A stretch of 64,000 bases of DNA from Chionis minor. Taxonomy: Eukaryota > Chordata > Aves > Charadriiformes > Chionididae. The notes below the pieces were generated by a model. The model worked only from the letters and a program-made list of their open reading frames with translations. It was not told the origin of the DNA and searched no databases. Of the stretch, positions 52,129-64,000 are shown one piece after another (within the stretch, counting starts at the first letter, position 1; each line of letters opens with the position of its first letter). A program made the position numbers and the translations under genes. The stretch is from contig VZSF01008499.1 in assembly GCA_013398295.1 (NCBI GenBank), positions 1,392,899 through 1,456,898 on the forward strand, read 5' to 3'.

Positions 52129-55100
52129 GATGATGGAAGAGCAATGATTTGAAATGAAATAAATTTCCATAGTAGTACCTGTATCTGCTGATCCTACACA
52201 TAACTGTGTTTTAACAGTCACTGGAAAGAAACCGCATATCCAGATATAATCCAAATAAATAACTGATGAGGTCAGGTTTTTTGTACTGAGAAAATGATGT
52301 TTAATTATACACAAACATCACTTCCAGCCAATATTGCAAATGAGCATAAAAACCCTAAGTATCCTGCCATGTCTACATTTTCCATGAAATAAAGATACTC
52401 AAGGTATAAACAGAGAACATTTCTAACTGCCATTCACCAAATATGGATTGCAGTTTCTGCGCCAACCTACTCTGAATACATCTATTTTAGAATATGCAGT
52501 ACTGTACATTAAGAACTGCCTTATGGAAACACAGATTCATTCACAAATGTTAGATGGTTGCCATGGTTCTCTCCATTTAATCTTTCCTCATAGCGATTAG
52601 TAACAGCCTGAGGCTTCTAACACAACCACACAACTTTCTCTGTATTTCTACCTTGTTATTTAGGATACATTAAAAAAAAATTAATCCTTAGATTTCAGTT
52701 TTCTTCCCCTTCATTCACTGTCAGCCACTTTGATCATACCTACACACTTACAATACTGCAAGTGAAACGGAAAAACAAGACAGAGTTCAAACCCACAAAT
52801 TCTACTCTTCAAACATTTGAACACTTTTCATGAAAAGGAAGGATGCTCTAGTTGTTTGGTTTGGAGAAATTAGCTGCTGCACTACCACCCTCCAGTCTAC
52901 CAGAAATCACATTTCCATTTTTCTGTGCATCCGCTGAAAATTTGAAGCATCATGTGAAGCTGAGACATGTACATTTTGTGCAGTAGATTTTGTCGCCTGG
53001 GGAACTGCAGTCAAAGCATTAAATGTAAAAACAACTCCAAAGAAATGCATCTCCTCCCCCTCCTTTGCATCAAAAGCTTATTTCAGTGCCAACTGATAAA
53101 CTGAGTATTGCTGAAAACATATCTTTTCCCTGATGACTTGTAAATCAGCACACAAACACCTCTAGGAAATAAATCATCATGACTGGTATCTAGGCGCACT
53201 GGTAAATACTTAAGGATCTCCATCTTAAGCACATGAATATCCCGTAGTGTCTGCAGGTAACTTCTGCCTTGTGGGAAGGAAGGGACGTTAACTTTTCCAC
53301 AAGAACAAGAAATTGTAAGCTAGATACATTGGTAAATGTACTTCAGGCTCTAAACCAAAACAGTTCTATATTCAGACAGCAGCACCACAATTACTTAAGC
53401 ATACGTTAGACTACTGATATAGATAAAGCATGTAAATAAGTATTTTCACATGAACAGAGCGACCACAGAATTTAGTCCTAGATAGCCTGTGCTACAGAGT
53501 AATTTATGCTGGTATAACTTCCATTGATACATTATTCCAAGTACTCGAATAAGAATCTTACAGAAAGAGACACTATAATCCTGCCAATCAAAATTGGAAG
53601 TAAGAAGGAAAGAGGGTGGTTTCCCAAACTCCTCCTTTTAAAAGGCTGATGGCCAAATTACTTAGAAGCCACCTATCCTTATCTTCTTTGTGTGAAAGAA
53701 TGGCAGGTATTCCCAATGCCAGTCAGGATAAGAAACGTGTTTAGCTCTCTTTAAATAAGGATTAAGTTTCGTCTAAATATGGCATGTTAGGAGTAGAATA
53801 GAGATGCAAAACAAAAAAGTACATGAAATTTCCTATCAACAGGACCATTAGTATATATCAAAGACAAAGATGAATTTGGGAAAATTAGAGAGCTTGGGAA
53901 AAAACATACTAACACACATGAATGAGCTTGCAAATGGTGCCCCAGTCCATTTACTTATTTGGGCCTTCATCTTAAAATCCAAAGAAAGAAGTTCCCTGGG
54001 GATTAAGTCTCCGTGAGTTTCCATCACTTAAGGTTACTACGCCATGCTTACATTTTCCATATTTGACTACCGATTCTCCCATAGCCATATAAAATACAGT
54101 GAGTAAAAAATATTTTCCACAAAACTAAGAAGTCACTTGGGAAGGTTATTTTTCAAGAACTACAAAATGTATAACAACTACATAAAATATTTTCTTGTAC
54201 AGTTTAACCTCCAGTCTGTCTGCTTTCTGCTACTGAATTTGTGTGTGGACCAGAGATTTCTCCAGTACCCTACATAAGTTATAAACTGAAATAATAATGT
54301 ATGTAGCAAAATGGTAATAAGACAGTATTCTTATTGTGCTGCACGCTAGTACTCCTGTTCTTCACCCCCCACCCCCTCAAAGGAATACCCATACAATTTT
54401 CTATTATTATTATCATTTGTAGTATGTACATATAGTGTAACACCACACGGAAACAGCCATCAGAATTCAGGGTCCTACTGCTCTGGACACTGTACTCTCC
54501 AAAGCACATTTCCTTTCATAACGAGCCAGCCCATTGCCCCCAGACAGCGCACCAGCTCAGTACGTATGCTACATCATACAGTACTACCTTCTCCAGAGTT
54601 TGGAGAATGAAATGCCTCACCAGCTTTTTGCCAGTACTTCTCTGTAAACTCTGGAATGTTTTATCTTGGGAATTACAACAATCATAATCAATCACATGTT
54701 CCTACTCTACAGATCAATGTTTTGTATAAAACCAAAAACATCAGGGGAGCTCAGTGTTCACAACAGCAGCCAAGGTTGTAAAGCATTCTTTCTAATTTAC
54801 TATAAAATTTCTACCTCTACTCAGCGTATCTCTCTCAGCTTCTGCTAATCCATAATTATGCTTTTACCATTGTTTTTCAAGCAGAATTTAAAATATTTAT
54901 TCTAGTATCTCAAATGCTAATTTTTTCTTTATGCGGAATCCTTATATCCTGGAATGTAGCAATGGCTCCAGTCAGCAATGTGAAAACTATTGGGTAAGCA
55001 CTTTCCTAATGATAATCAAAAGAATATTTTAGGAAAGAGCAACAAAAAAATTCCCAAAGGGCATTTTTAGCATGTGAAGATTCACCCAGGGCTGTGCAGG

Positions 55101-55274
55101 CAGCACCCCTTCCCCTGAAGCACCCTCTGATGATACGGCAGCATTACACAACTGCTCCAGTTTCCTTTCTTATTTTTCCCTCCCTTTTGTCTACCTCAAT
55201 GGAGATTGGGGCTCTATCTACGTTTATTTAAACTAAAATACTTTTATTTCTTTAGTTCAGCGATACAGTAACAT

Positions 55275-55560
55275 ATGGTCTCTGGGCTGCTACACCAGCA
55301 CACAGGATTTACCAATCCAGGACAGACCATTTGTCATGAAGTCCAATATCCTGCTTCAGGACAGGCTCGTAATTGCTACTCGAACAGAAAGTGAAAAATC
55401 CCTATAATGCAACTGAGCAGTCACATAACACTGCATGAGGTAGGAAAAAGGCATTCCCAACCCTAGCAGAAGATCAGTTTTCACCTAAAGAGTGTAAGGA
55501 GTTCCCTCTCACTTCAGTTAACCTAGTTATAAGTTAATGGTCATAAAATCGTGCAGCCCT
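55275..55560 (+). repeat. Possible ancient amniote interspersed repeat
   Basis: The plus strand contains AGGACAGACCATTTGTC, AGTCCAATATCCTGC and, further on, TAAGGAGTTCCCTCTC, in the same order as an old repeat common in turtles and crocodilians (blocks like 'ccatctagtccagtatcctgtc'). It is strongly decayed and the family is not named with confidence. Confidence 0.3.
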
Positions 55561-58500
55561 ATTTTTAACCCAGCCACAGCATACCAATCAAAAGCTAGTC
55601 TGAAATAGAACTTCTTAATAATTGCTGCTAGTTTACTCGTCTCCTTGTTCTCATGTTACTGTCAGAAAAGGAAAAGATCTATTTATTTTACCTTACAAAC
55701 CCCCTAGGAAACTCCCACATGACCATCTAAACTTTTTAATAAGTAATCTTTGCTTTTGCCATTTCTCATGCACGTGCATCTTCTCGGATACCCTGATGAT
55801 CAGATGAGAACAGATTCATGTAAACTGCATTACATTTCACTTCTACTTTATCCTAATGGAGCAACATCAAGTGCAAGACAGGACTGCTACTGATTCACCT
55901 GACTGACAATATTTGCTGTCTACCTATAGTTTCACGTGAGCAACATACTTTGTTAAAATGTTGATGATATACATAAAGAAGCAACAGCAGCATCTAATGA
56001 GAGGGAGAGGGGAAAGGAAGAAGACAAGGGGAAAGGGAGAAAAAAAGAAAAGTTGCATAAAAGGTGAAGAAACACAACTGTCCATCTAGGAACAGTATGT
56101 CTGCTATTCCTGCTGATTAAACAGGAGAAAGCTGCTTATAAGCCTGACGGTGAGCCTACGGGCTTAACTGTACTTAGACTTTCAGTACAGAAAACATCAG
56201 GGAGGGAGCGCATGCTATGTATAAACTGGAATATATAGACACTACACAGGGTAACTTCAGATTGCGCTGCTGGGCCTGCCTTTGCAGCTTGCATTTCTCT
56301 TGACATCAGGGCTTAAGAGAGCCCCACCTGAAGCCATGGGTGGCTACAGGGTCTGTCTGCATCCCTGAGCTCAGGTGGTGATGGCTCACAGTGTGTTTTT
56401 GGGCCCGCTTAGAATACAGGTTTACTTCTATCTTTTGGTAAGTGGTGGGGCAGGAGCAGGGGAACTCCATCAATATCAACTGTTCCCAGGGTACCCCAGA
56501 CAGAAGCAAGACACAGCAGTGCCGCACTTATATTCCAAAAAAAAAAACCCAAAAAACCCACTTCAGTCTACACTATTAGAAACACAGCCAACTATGGTAA
56601 CATGAAACAACTTTGGAAGCCATAAATTAGGATTAGGACCATTTACAAAAATATTTTGATACTGTGGACACAGTTTACTTTATTGAAACAGCTTGCTCGA
56701 GATTGAGAGGACCAGGAAGGAATTTTAAGGAGCCTAAAATGTTTTTTAAGTCAATAAGTGTAGCCTCCAGTGTGAAAAAGGAGTAAGGGATTATGTCAAC
56801 TGCCCACGCATCAACAATCACTCTCCTAACACTCATCTGGACCGCGAAAATAGAGTTTAAATTACTTGCAAAATAACACCCATTATAGTGTCTTCTTGTA
56901 ACGATGGATACTAACAATGAATGCTGCATGTACTGTAAAGGTGGGAAAAAGTGGGTGGGCAAGAATGAAGTGATAGACCCTAAATTTGTGCAGCATGTCC
57001 TTCTGATCACATCATGTAGGCTATGCTGGCCTTCCATTCCACTCAGAGAAGCGTCTCCTTCCTTTTCCCTTACTCATGTTGCACTCCGATTGCTTAGAGT
57101 ACAGTTTTGCAACCCCTTCTGTAGAACGGAGTTTACTCTTTTTGAAGCTTAAGAAACGTGTGCTACTGAGTAGTCTCAGTTATAGTTGTATTCAATTTTG
57201 GTTTTCTGATTTTTTATCTTCTTTTACTGCCTGCGGTATCTGCTTTGTCACATTTACAAAACTGTTATCATGAGAATGGTATTAAGCAATTTTTAATAAG
57301 CAGTAGAGAACCCAAAAGAATGTGTAATACTTCTGGATACAGTACACAGCTCTGCCACAGCATGAACTACACGCAGTAGCTAAACTAGCAGAATGGGACC
57401 AGCTGAAAGAGGAGTTAGAGTTTGAACCATTTGGTAATCAAAGAGTTAATTTCGTCTGGAACCACAGAAAATCCAAAAGAAAGAGCTTTCTTAAAAAAAC
57501 AAAATAAAAAAAAATTACAAGGAACCACACTTTCGTTCAATGAAATCAGAATAGAAAGGAAACAGATCCAGTTAATTCTTTGATGAGAAAACCCACTCAT
57601 TTTTAATTCAAATCATAGGAAAGGAGGGTGCATGAGTCTACTGGATGGTTCTGCATTCATTATATTGAAATAATATTGTTACAACTGAACTCGCATGAAA
57701 GAAACTTTGTAGCCTTAACCTTTTTTCTTTATACAGAAAAGAACAATTTTTAGATAGCCATAGGACTCTGGTCCTAAACTAATCTAAATTCTTAAAAACT
57801 TTGATCCCCATTCCCTACTCTTATCCTCCATTTAAATCCATTCAGCATTTAAATCACTCTTGAACTGGTATCGCTATTTAGTCGTCTTGAAAATGGTCTG
57901 AGCAATTAAAAATCAAAACCAAAAAAAATCCAAGCCCACAAACATCAGAAGAAATTACTCCATCAGCTGCCTTGATACAAGTTTTATGGAATTTTCTACA
58001 CACTGCTCTTAAAATGCCACCTTCCTGCCATCAGTAAAACATCAATGTTGCTGCCGTTGACTTCATAGGAAACACTTAAGTATTTCCTAATAATTCTTTC
58101 CAACAATTACTTCAATTAATCTCAGGCACTTGAATGCTAGAAGTCATCCCAGGCATGTAAATTATATAACGCCCTTTCAGACTTTGAATAAAAATGATTA
58201 ACAAGTAATTTATGTGTTGAGGGAGAAAAAAAATGTAAAAAAAATTATGTTTGAGGAATGACCATTCATATGCTTTTTATGATTCCATATATTAATGGAA
58301 TCAATTCTATCCAAATGGATCTGACTCGCAGAACTGAGCTATAATAAATTTTAAATTTAGTGTGACTTCACTTTTGCTGAAGAAGTTATAGCCAATGATG
58401 AAAGAGACATTTAAGTATCACTGACATGTAGAGTCACCTAAACAGAGCCCAGCACACCTGTATGTGTAGCATGTCATAAAAAATGTCTGGCTAAAATTGA

Positions 58501-61500
58501 TCACACTGAAATTCTAAGGCAACAGCTGTAAGAAAAGAACTTTAAGGACTGCTCTTCATTAAAACATTGATCTCTGTTCTCAGAGTCTGCGGGTTTTAGT
58601 GCTGGGTTTTTTCAACTTGAAGCTTTAGAAATTTGGGGGGACTCCTCACAGGAAATTTTCTGAATTTTCAAATACAGGTGGCAGCAAAAACCCCCTGCAT
58701 CTTTCACGGTGGGGGCAGGGCTGAAAATAAGAAAAAAGCAGCAAAAATCCCAGTGGCCCAGCTGCTTAGCGACATGAATTGTCATGAACATTGTCTGCAC
58801 CAGTTCCTTTTTAAATACAGAGTTCATTTAAAGGTCTTTGTCCAGTTATTCAAAGCCAACTTGAACTTTGTACTTACCCAAAGATAACTTCACCCTCTGT
58901 AGTCACAATCCACCACAAGCATTTAAAACTGTCTGACAGTAAGGACAGCCCATTAGTTGTCCAGAAAACAACCTTCTTGGTAACTAGAGCTTGATAAGGA
59001 ACTCACTGCCTTCAAAAGCTCCAGAATTAATACTTACTTTATGTGAAGAGTTATATTTTTTTTCTGAATCTATGCTTGATGTTAGTATGTTCTTTGCACA
59101 TACATCAGTATTGCCTCCACAATGCACTCAAGGCAAAACAAACAGTATATGTATTTTTTTCCCCAGGTAAGGGGTAAGGGGGTGGAATTTCCTCTTTCTA
59201 GAAGAAAAAGATGCTGAAATTTTTCTTTCATGGGTGCACTCTGTTGATAGTGTAAGGTGTTTCCACGACAAGGTGCCAAACAAAAGTGAAATACCTGTCC
59301 TCTTTTTTTACTGAAGCACTTAGAAGTTGCAGTTGTGTATCCATATTTTACCCCACATTCCAGATGTACAGACTTGTAGCAACTGTAAGAAAGGAAGTTG
59401 TACGTGGTGCAAGTTGCTCATTGTGTCTTATATTACATGGAAAGGTCTCTTTGGAAAATTACATAACAAAATGTTTAGCCTTTTTATTCTTTTTACCATA
59501 ACTTATCACTGCATAGTATGTATTTAACCCAACTTATGTCAAAAAAAGAGAGACAGCTAAGCAAGTATTTTCCTTCTTCATAGCCACTGACTAAAGACAG
59601 TGTCTGTATGTTTCTTCTTAATACACTTGTTTCAGTCTTGTCAGATTCAGTCAAATCTTCCAATTCTTTAACCCTTGTCAACCGTTTCCTAACAATACAT
59701 TCCTTAGGAACATATATGACTGTTGAAGCCAGTTGGATTATGGTTTCTACCACGGAACCTTGACGTTCCCTGAATGGAAGGGAATAGCTCGGGCACAGTT
59801 CAGTCACAACAGACCTGAAGTGAAGGCAAGTAGCTTACAGAAATATGAGGGGAAAGGGAGGTGGTGAATTTAATGCATGTGGCTCTGTATCTTAAAGCAT
59901 CATCCTAAGAACCTTGAGAGGAAGAACATTCCTGGTATTAAGTATTTAATTTGATGTGAAGAAGAAAACAAAGTCACAGTACTACTCACACAGATTTTAC
60001 CCCATGTTACCACTGACAGCTGCCTTCAGCTTCACTAACTTTCTTCAGGCAAAAGTTCTACATATTGCACTTATTAACTAGACAAGCTTTGGGAATTCTT
60101 TCAAAACATTATAGGTAAATGCTTCAATTATATAACTATATGAACAGATTCACATATGCAGCTGCTAAAACTCTCCCCGCCCCTCCTCAAAAAACCCCCA
60201 CAAAACAGGCTATAATTCATACGTTAAATTATTAGAGGACTGAAGAGAGTCAAAAATGAGTATAGCTATCCTAAAATGAAGACGATGGTCAAACGGCATC
60301 TATTATTGAGAGATCAGTTGGTTCCACATTCTTTTACTTGTGTATTTTATCCTTATCTACAGTAATTGCACTTTAGATTTCTGACACATTTCTGTATTTT
60401 ATTATACACAAAATAAAAGTCACACAGACTGTAGTCACCTGGTGATCAGAAAGAACTGCTGTAACCACCACTAAGATGAACAACTAGAGCCATTCTGTGC
60501 ACAAGGAGAGAGTGAGTATGGCACAGGTTACTAATGTAAGAAAGATTATTTTTTCTCTTTTCCTATTGGAGCATTGCAATGCAAGACTGCAGAGTACAAC
60601 CTGCTCACAACATCAGACTGCCCTGTGAAAGGCAACCGTAGCATCCATGCTTTTCCTGGAAGAAAGCTAAATCTGTGTCTTTCTGTCACAGAGGAGTTTA
60701 TCCCAAAGTTTTTATCACTGGATGTTCTCAGAGACAGAAGGCAACAATTTTGGACAACAAGCAATAACTGAGCAAAAATCAGTCCCTCCTGGTCAAGAAG
60801 GGTTATGGCATCTCCTTGATGAGAGGAGCTGTCAGGTACAGAAGTCCAATGGCCTCATGATTAAACCAGCGTTGAGGGGCTGGCATCATGAAAATAACAA
60901 CCTGTTGTATCAGCAATCGTATCAGCAGAAGAAAAGGTGCTTCTTTTCTTCATCAGAAAGGGTGGACATACAGAAGTGTAAATCCACTATGCCTCTGTTA
61001 ACTAGAAATTCCCTTATGTAAGGAAAACTCCCTGCCAGTTCAATCACCTGAACAGTACTGAACAAAACAGCCAGGAGACTGCATCCTTCTCCTTTTTTTT
61101 GTTTGTTTGGTTTGCTGGGGGATTTTTTTGTTCATAACCTTCTTCTCTTGCAAGTCACAACTGAAAGCAAAGTGGACAAGGCTGAAATTCCTGCACTATT
61201 GTAAACAATCATATATCTATATTATCAACCCAATAACCTGAAGCTCCTCTGAGATATATGCATGAATCTATTTTCCACATAAACTGGTGTTTGTGTTCAC
61301 TTTGGAAAGGACACAGTGGGATGCTTAAGATTTTTCCCAGAGAAAGGATGCAGTGCAGATGAAATAGAACTATTGTTAAAAAAATCATTAGCTGTATTTT
61401 AAGCAACGCAGAGATGAACTGCAGAAATTTCAAGCACATCACAATTATAAAACCAGAACAAAAATCACCTGGAGAAATAAAGGCAAAATATCAGAAGTGT

Positions 61501-64000
61501 ATTCTGAAAAACATTTAATTTGAAGTTTGTTTCCAAAACACAGAGAATACAGCAATCATCTTAAGACTGGTGAGAATTAGCACAACAATTAGGACTACGC
61601 TCTTGCAGGGGAGGCTAGGTCAGGATGGCTGGTAATAAACAGAATTTGCTGTAATGCAAATGAACTACTTTTAAGTTAAACACACTAAAAAGGGAGTGGA
61701 AAAAAAAGCCATGCAGGATCACTTCGATTCAGATTCAGGAAAGTATTTAAAGTGGGGACTAAACTGGTACCTTCAGTGTATCTGTAAAATGCGATATTCA
61801 TTCTAGATGAAAAGACCCCACAGAATAGCTTGAAATGTCAGAACGGACTTCGGAGAAATCCAAGTGTGGAGGTCAGGTCAGCCAGATACAGGCAAAAAGT
61901 TGCCATAGCTTCAGGATACATCCGGAACACTTCCTATTCACCGCTACCGTTGTTTTCCTCTTATAGTATTATGTTAAGCAAAAAACTCTTAAATAGCTGG
62001 ACATGTTTTTGTTTTATTTTCCTCCTATGTGTGAGAAATATTTGAATTTCTATGAGATGTAAAAGCTGCTAATTATCCTAAACCAATATACCCCAGCACA
62101 TTCTTTCATTGGCCCAGGGAGCTGACGCTACAGGGCATTACAGCCTGCAGTGATGATGGTGAAACCTCTGGCATTGCACAGAACATGCAGCTTAAGAAGC
62201 ACATAGAGGAACTGAAAACTGTGTCAATGACCACTGCAGGTAATTCATGAGGTCCTCTCACACATTATAGAAGGGGGAGGAAGATACCCTGGTCAAAACT
62301 GTACACTGTTGCAGAGAAAGTCTAATGAGCTACAGTTTTTATCTAGTTTCAGTCACAGGACAGAACTAAAGGAACAGGTCACCGTAAGGTATAGAGTTTT
62401 AATACATTAAATGTCATGTCATATTGTATTCTTTCCTTTGTCACAGAAACTTGACTTCGAAGAAACTGTTGAGTACTCTACAGCAACAATACTGATTTGT
62501 GTGTTTCAAGATGGCAGAAACATGGTGGAGTAATAAACAGTACGGGATGTTGTCAATAAAAACCTTTAGCTTTTCTACAGAAGGTACTGGAAGAAAAGTT
62601 AAATAATTTTTATTAGGAACAGTAAGCGATAAGAAAAGCAAGACATTACTTATAAATAGATATTACTCTGATAATGGGTAACTCACTTGGCCTGCATAGA
62701 ATTCTTTTACATAGTTAAACACTCTGTGTTCTAGTTATTTCCTCAACTTGTCAATTATTTATGATCCCTTCACATCAGGCAAGGTACACTTACTCTTTCT
62801 TTACTGAGTTTGCTACTGAACTTGAAGTTCACAGGAGCCCTAGCTATGTTTTTTTCTTTTGGTTAAAAACAACAATATAACTCTCTTTTTCAGAGGGTCA
62901 TATCTTCCAAGCCAAAAAGCACAACGTGTCCTCAAAAATGCACATATCAGGAATTGCATTCATACAACTTGCTGGTATCCCTGCACAAATATGAGCACGA
63001 TAAGATTACAACAGAGTGAAGGTTACAAGTGACTTATTACTGTTTCTTAATTTGACCACTACTTTTGAATTCAGCACATAGTTTACTTAAAATAAATGTA
63101 CTCCCATTAAAATATTATTCTAGTTATAGTATTAAAAATATTTTAACTTATCTTACTTTTTTCTTTGCAAGTGGACGAATGAGTCACCCTACCTGGATTT
63201 TCTTTCACTTGCCACTTCATTCTGCCATATGCAAAGAAAAGAAAAAGCAAGCTAAGTTTTCATTTAAAGAAAAATATTACCATGCAAAGGGAGTGCACTC
63301 ATCTGAGCAAACATATGTTTATATTACTTAGTATTTTAATTATATTTGACATGGCCTTGACAATTACTCCCTTCAGAATTATGAAAGCAAGGTATCTGTC
63401 CATCTGTGGTGAACCTCAGCTCCCAAATTAAGGATAAGTGCAAAAGTAACCTCTAAGAAATTCAAATTTGTTATCAAACATTGATTCAAGATATAAAACC
63501 AACCAAATATCAGTTAATTAGAAAAACTGAAAGCGAGAATTAAATCAAATGTGTATAAAAGGTACTCAAAAATAAAACCCCCAAAAGAAAACCAAAACAA
63601 CCCAAAAACTACTTTGGAAGAAAATATCTTATGTGAAGTACCTCTCTAGAAACACAACAAAGGAGGATATGACACTCAATTGACATATTTTATCCATTAC
63701 TTAATTTACTTAAAAGAGTTCAGACAACATACTACTATTTAAACATTGGGGGTTTTCACAATGTTTTGCTACAATGGCAGACAGATACAGGAAACAAGAG
63801 TTTAGGAACTCTCCCATTCTAGACACCCACAGGAAGCATACATAATGTCAGCCACTACTGCCTCACAAAATACCCAAAACATGATCAATCAGATGGTTCA
63901 GAACGACATCCATCCTGATGCCTGTTATGTCACAGTTCTAGCTCTCCCAAGCTATGAAGCTTTTGGCTGCAAATCTTAGGAAGGAAATACAGATTCCACA

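Larger units (their letters stand above)
9420..64000 (-). other. PDGFC: PDGFC gene, 3' part (exons 3-6; 5' end outside window)
   Basis: This is the transcribed span of platelet-derived growth factor C, read right to left. PDGF-C is a secreted dimeric ligand for PDGF receptor alpha; it is latent until the N-terminal CUB domain is cut away. Four exons (46658-46478, 17877-17670, 11973-11756, 11074-10958) join in frame through canonical GT-AG splice sites and encode 240 residues plus stop, equal to human residues 106-345. The intron phases are consistent: the K codon is split before exon 3, the exon 3/4 junction is phase 0, the V codon is split between exons 4 and 5, and the exon 5/6 junction is phase 0. 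Exon 1 (signal peptide), exon 2 (first CUB half) and the promoter are not in the window. There are no frameshifts or stops, so the gene appears functional. The 3' boundary is estimated from poly(A) signals. Confidence 0.95.
46659..64000 (-). other. PDGFC: PDGFC intron 2 (part, at least 17.3 kb)
   Basis: Ends with a TTCTGTTCAG acceptor just right of exon 3 and has no upstream exon in the window. I looked for the first CUB half (PRFPHTYP and FDERFGLEDPEDD type segments) on the minus strand and did not find it. Apart from a probable hAT-like MITE (47320-47520), a possible old repeat (55275-55560) and A-rich runs near 52048-52128, I recognise nothing. Confidence 0.85.

Noticed and set aside
1..64000. 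tRNA, rRNA, CRISPR, operon or prophage features
   Set aside because: I looked for tRNA boxes, repeat-spacer patterns and compact gene arrays and found none. The exon-intron structure and CR1 repeats show a vertebrate nuclear genome.

Overview
The window reads as avian nuclear DNA. It is AT-rich with long introns, carries CR1 retrotransposon tails in both orientations, and holds four exons of one recognisable vertebrate gene on the minus strand: PDGFC (platelet-derived growth factor C). No bacterial operon, CRISPR array, phage or plasmid feature is visible. The bird call rests on the CR1 copies, including one well-preserved tail at about 32055-32289, a short piece resembling an avian LTR end at about 36639-36672, and a PDGF-C sequence that differs slightly from the human one. 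I cannot name the species.

Layout, left to right on the plus strand (the reverse of transcription). Positions 1 to about 9420 are intergenic DNA downstream of PDGFC, with two minus-strand CR1 pieces at 2621-3320 and a GC- and CpG-rich patch at about 7610-8340. From about 9420 to 10957 lies the probable PDGFC 3' UTR. Coding exons then follow at 10958-11074 (exon 6, with the stop codon), 11756-11973 (exon 5), 17670-17877 (exon 4) and 46478-46658 (exon 3). Exon numbers follow the six-exon human gene. Intron 5 is 681 bp, intron 4 is 5.7 kb with a sequencing gap between poly-G tracts, intron 3 is 28.6 kb, and intron 2 runs past the right edge for at least 17.3 kb. I could not find exon 2, exon 1 or the promoter; they should lie to the right of base 64000.

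The four exons join in frame with canonical GT-AG sites. They encode 240 residues: the second half of the CUB domain, the hinge with the RKSR protease site, and the whole cystine-knot growth factor domain to the C-terminus. The count matches human residues 106-345, so the gene looks intact here.

The rest is intronic or intergenic DNA with transposon remnants (CR1, an older CR1/L3-like LINE piece, a probable hAT-like MITE, an LTR stub), two short perfect tandem duplications, microsatellites and G-quadruplex-type motifs. I see no new biological system. The points most worth a second look are the CpG-rich patch just beyond the 3' end of PDGFC, the internally deleted CR1, the poly-G gap, and a Leu in place of the mammalian Gly in the cystine knot.
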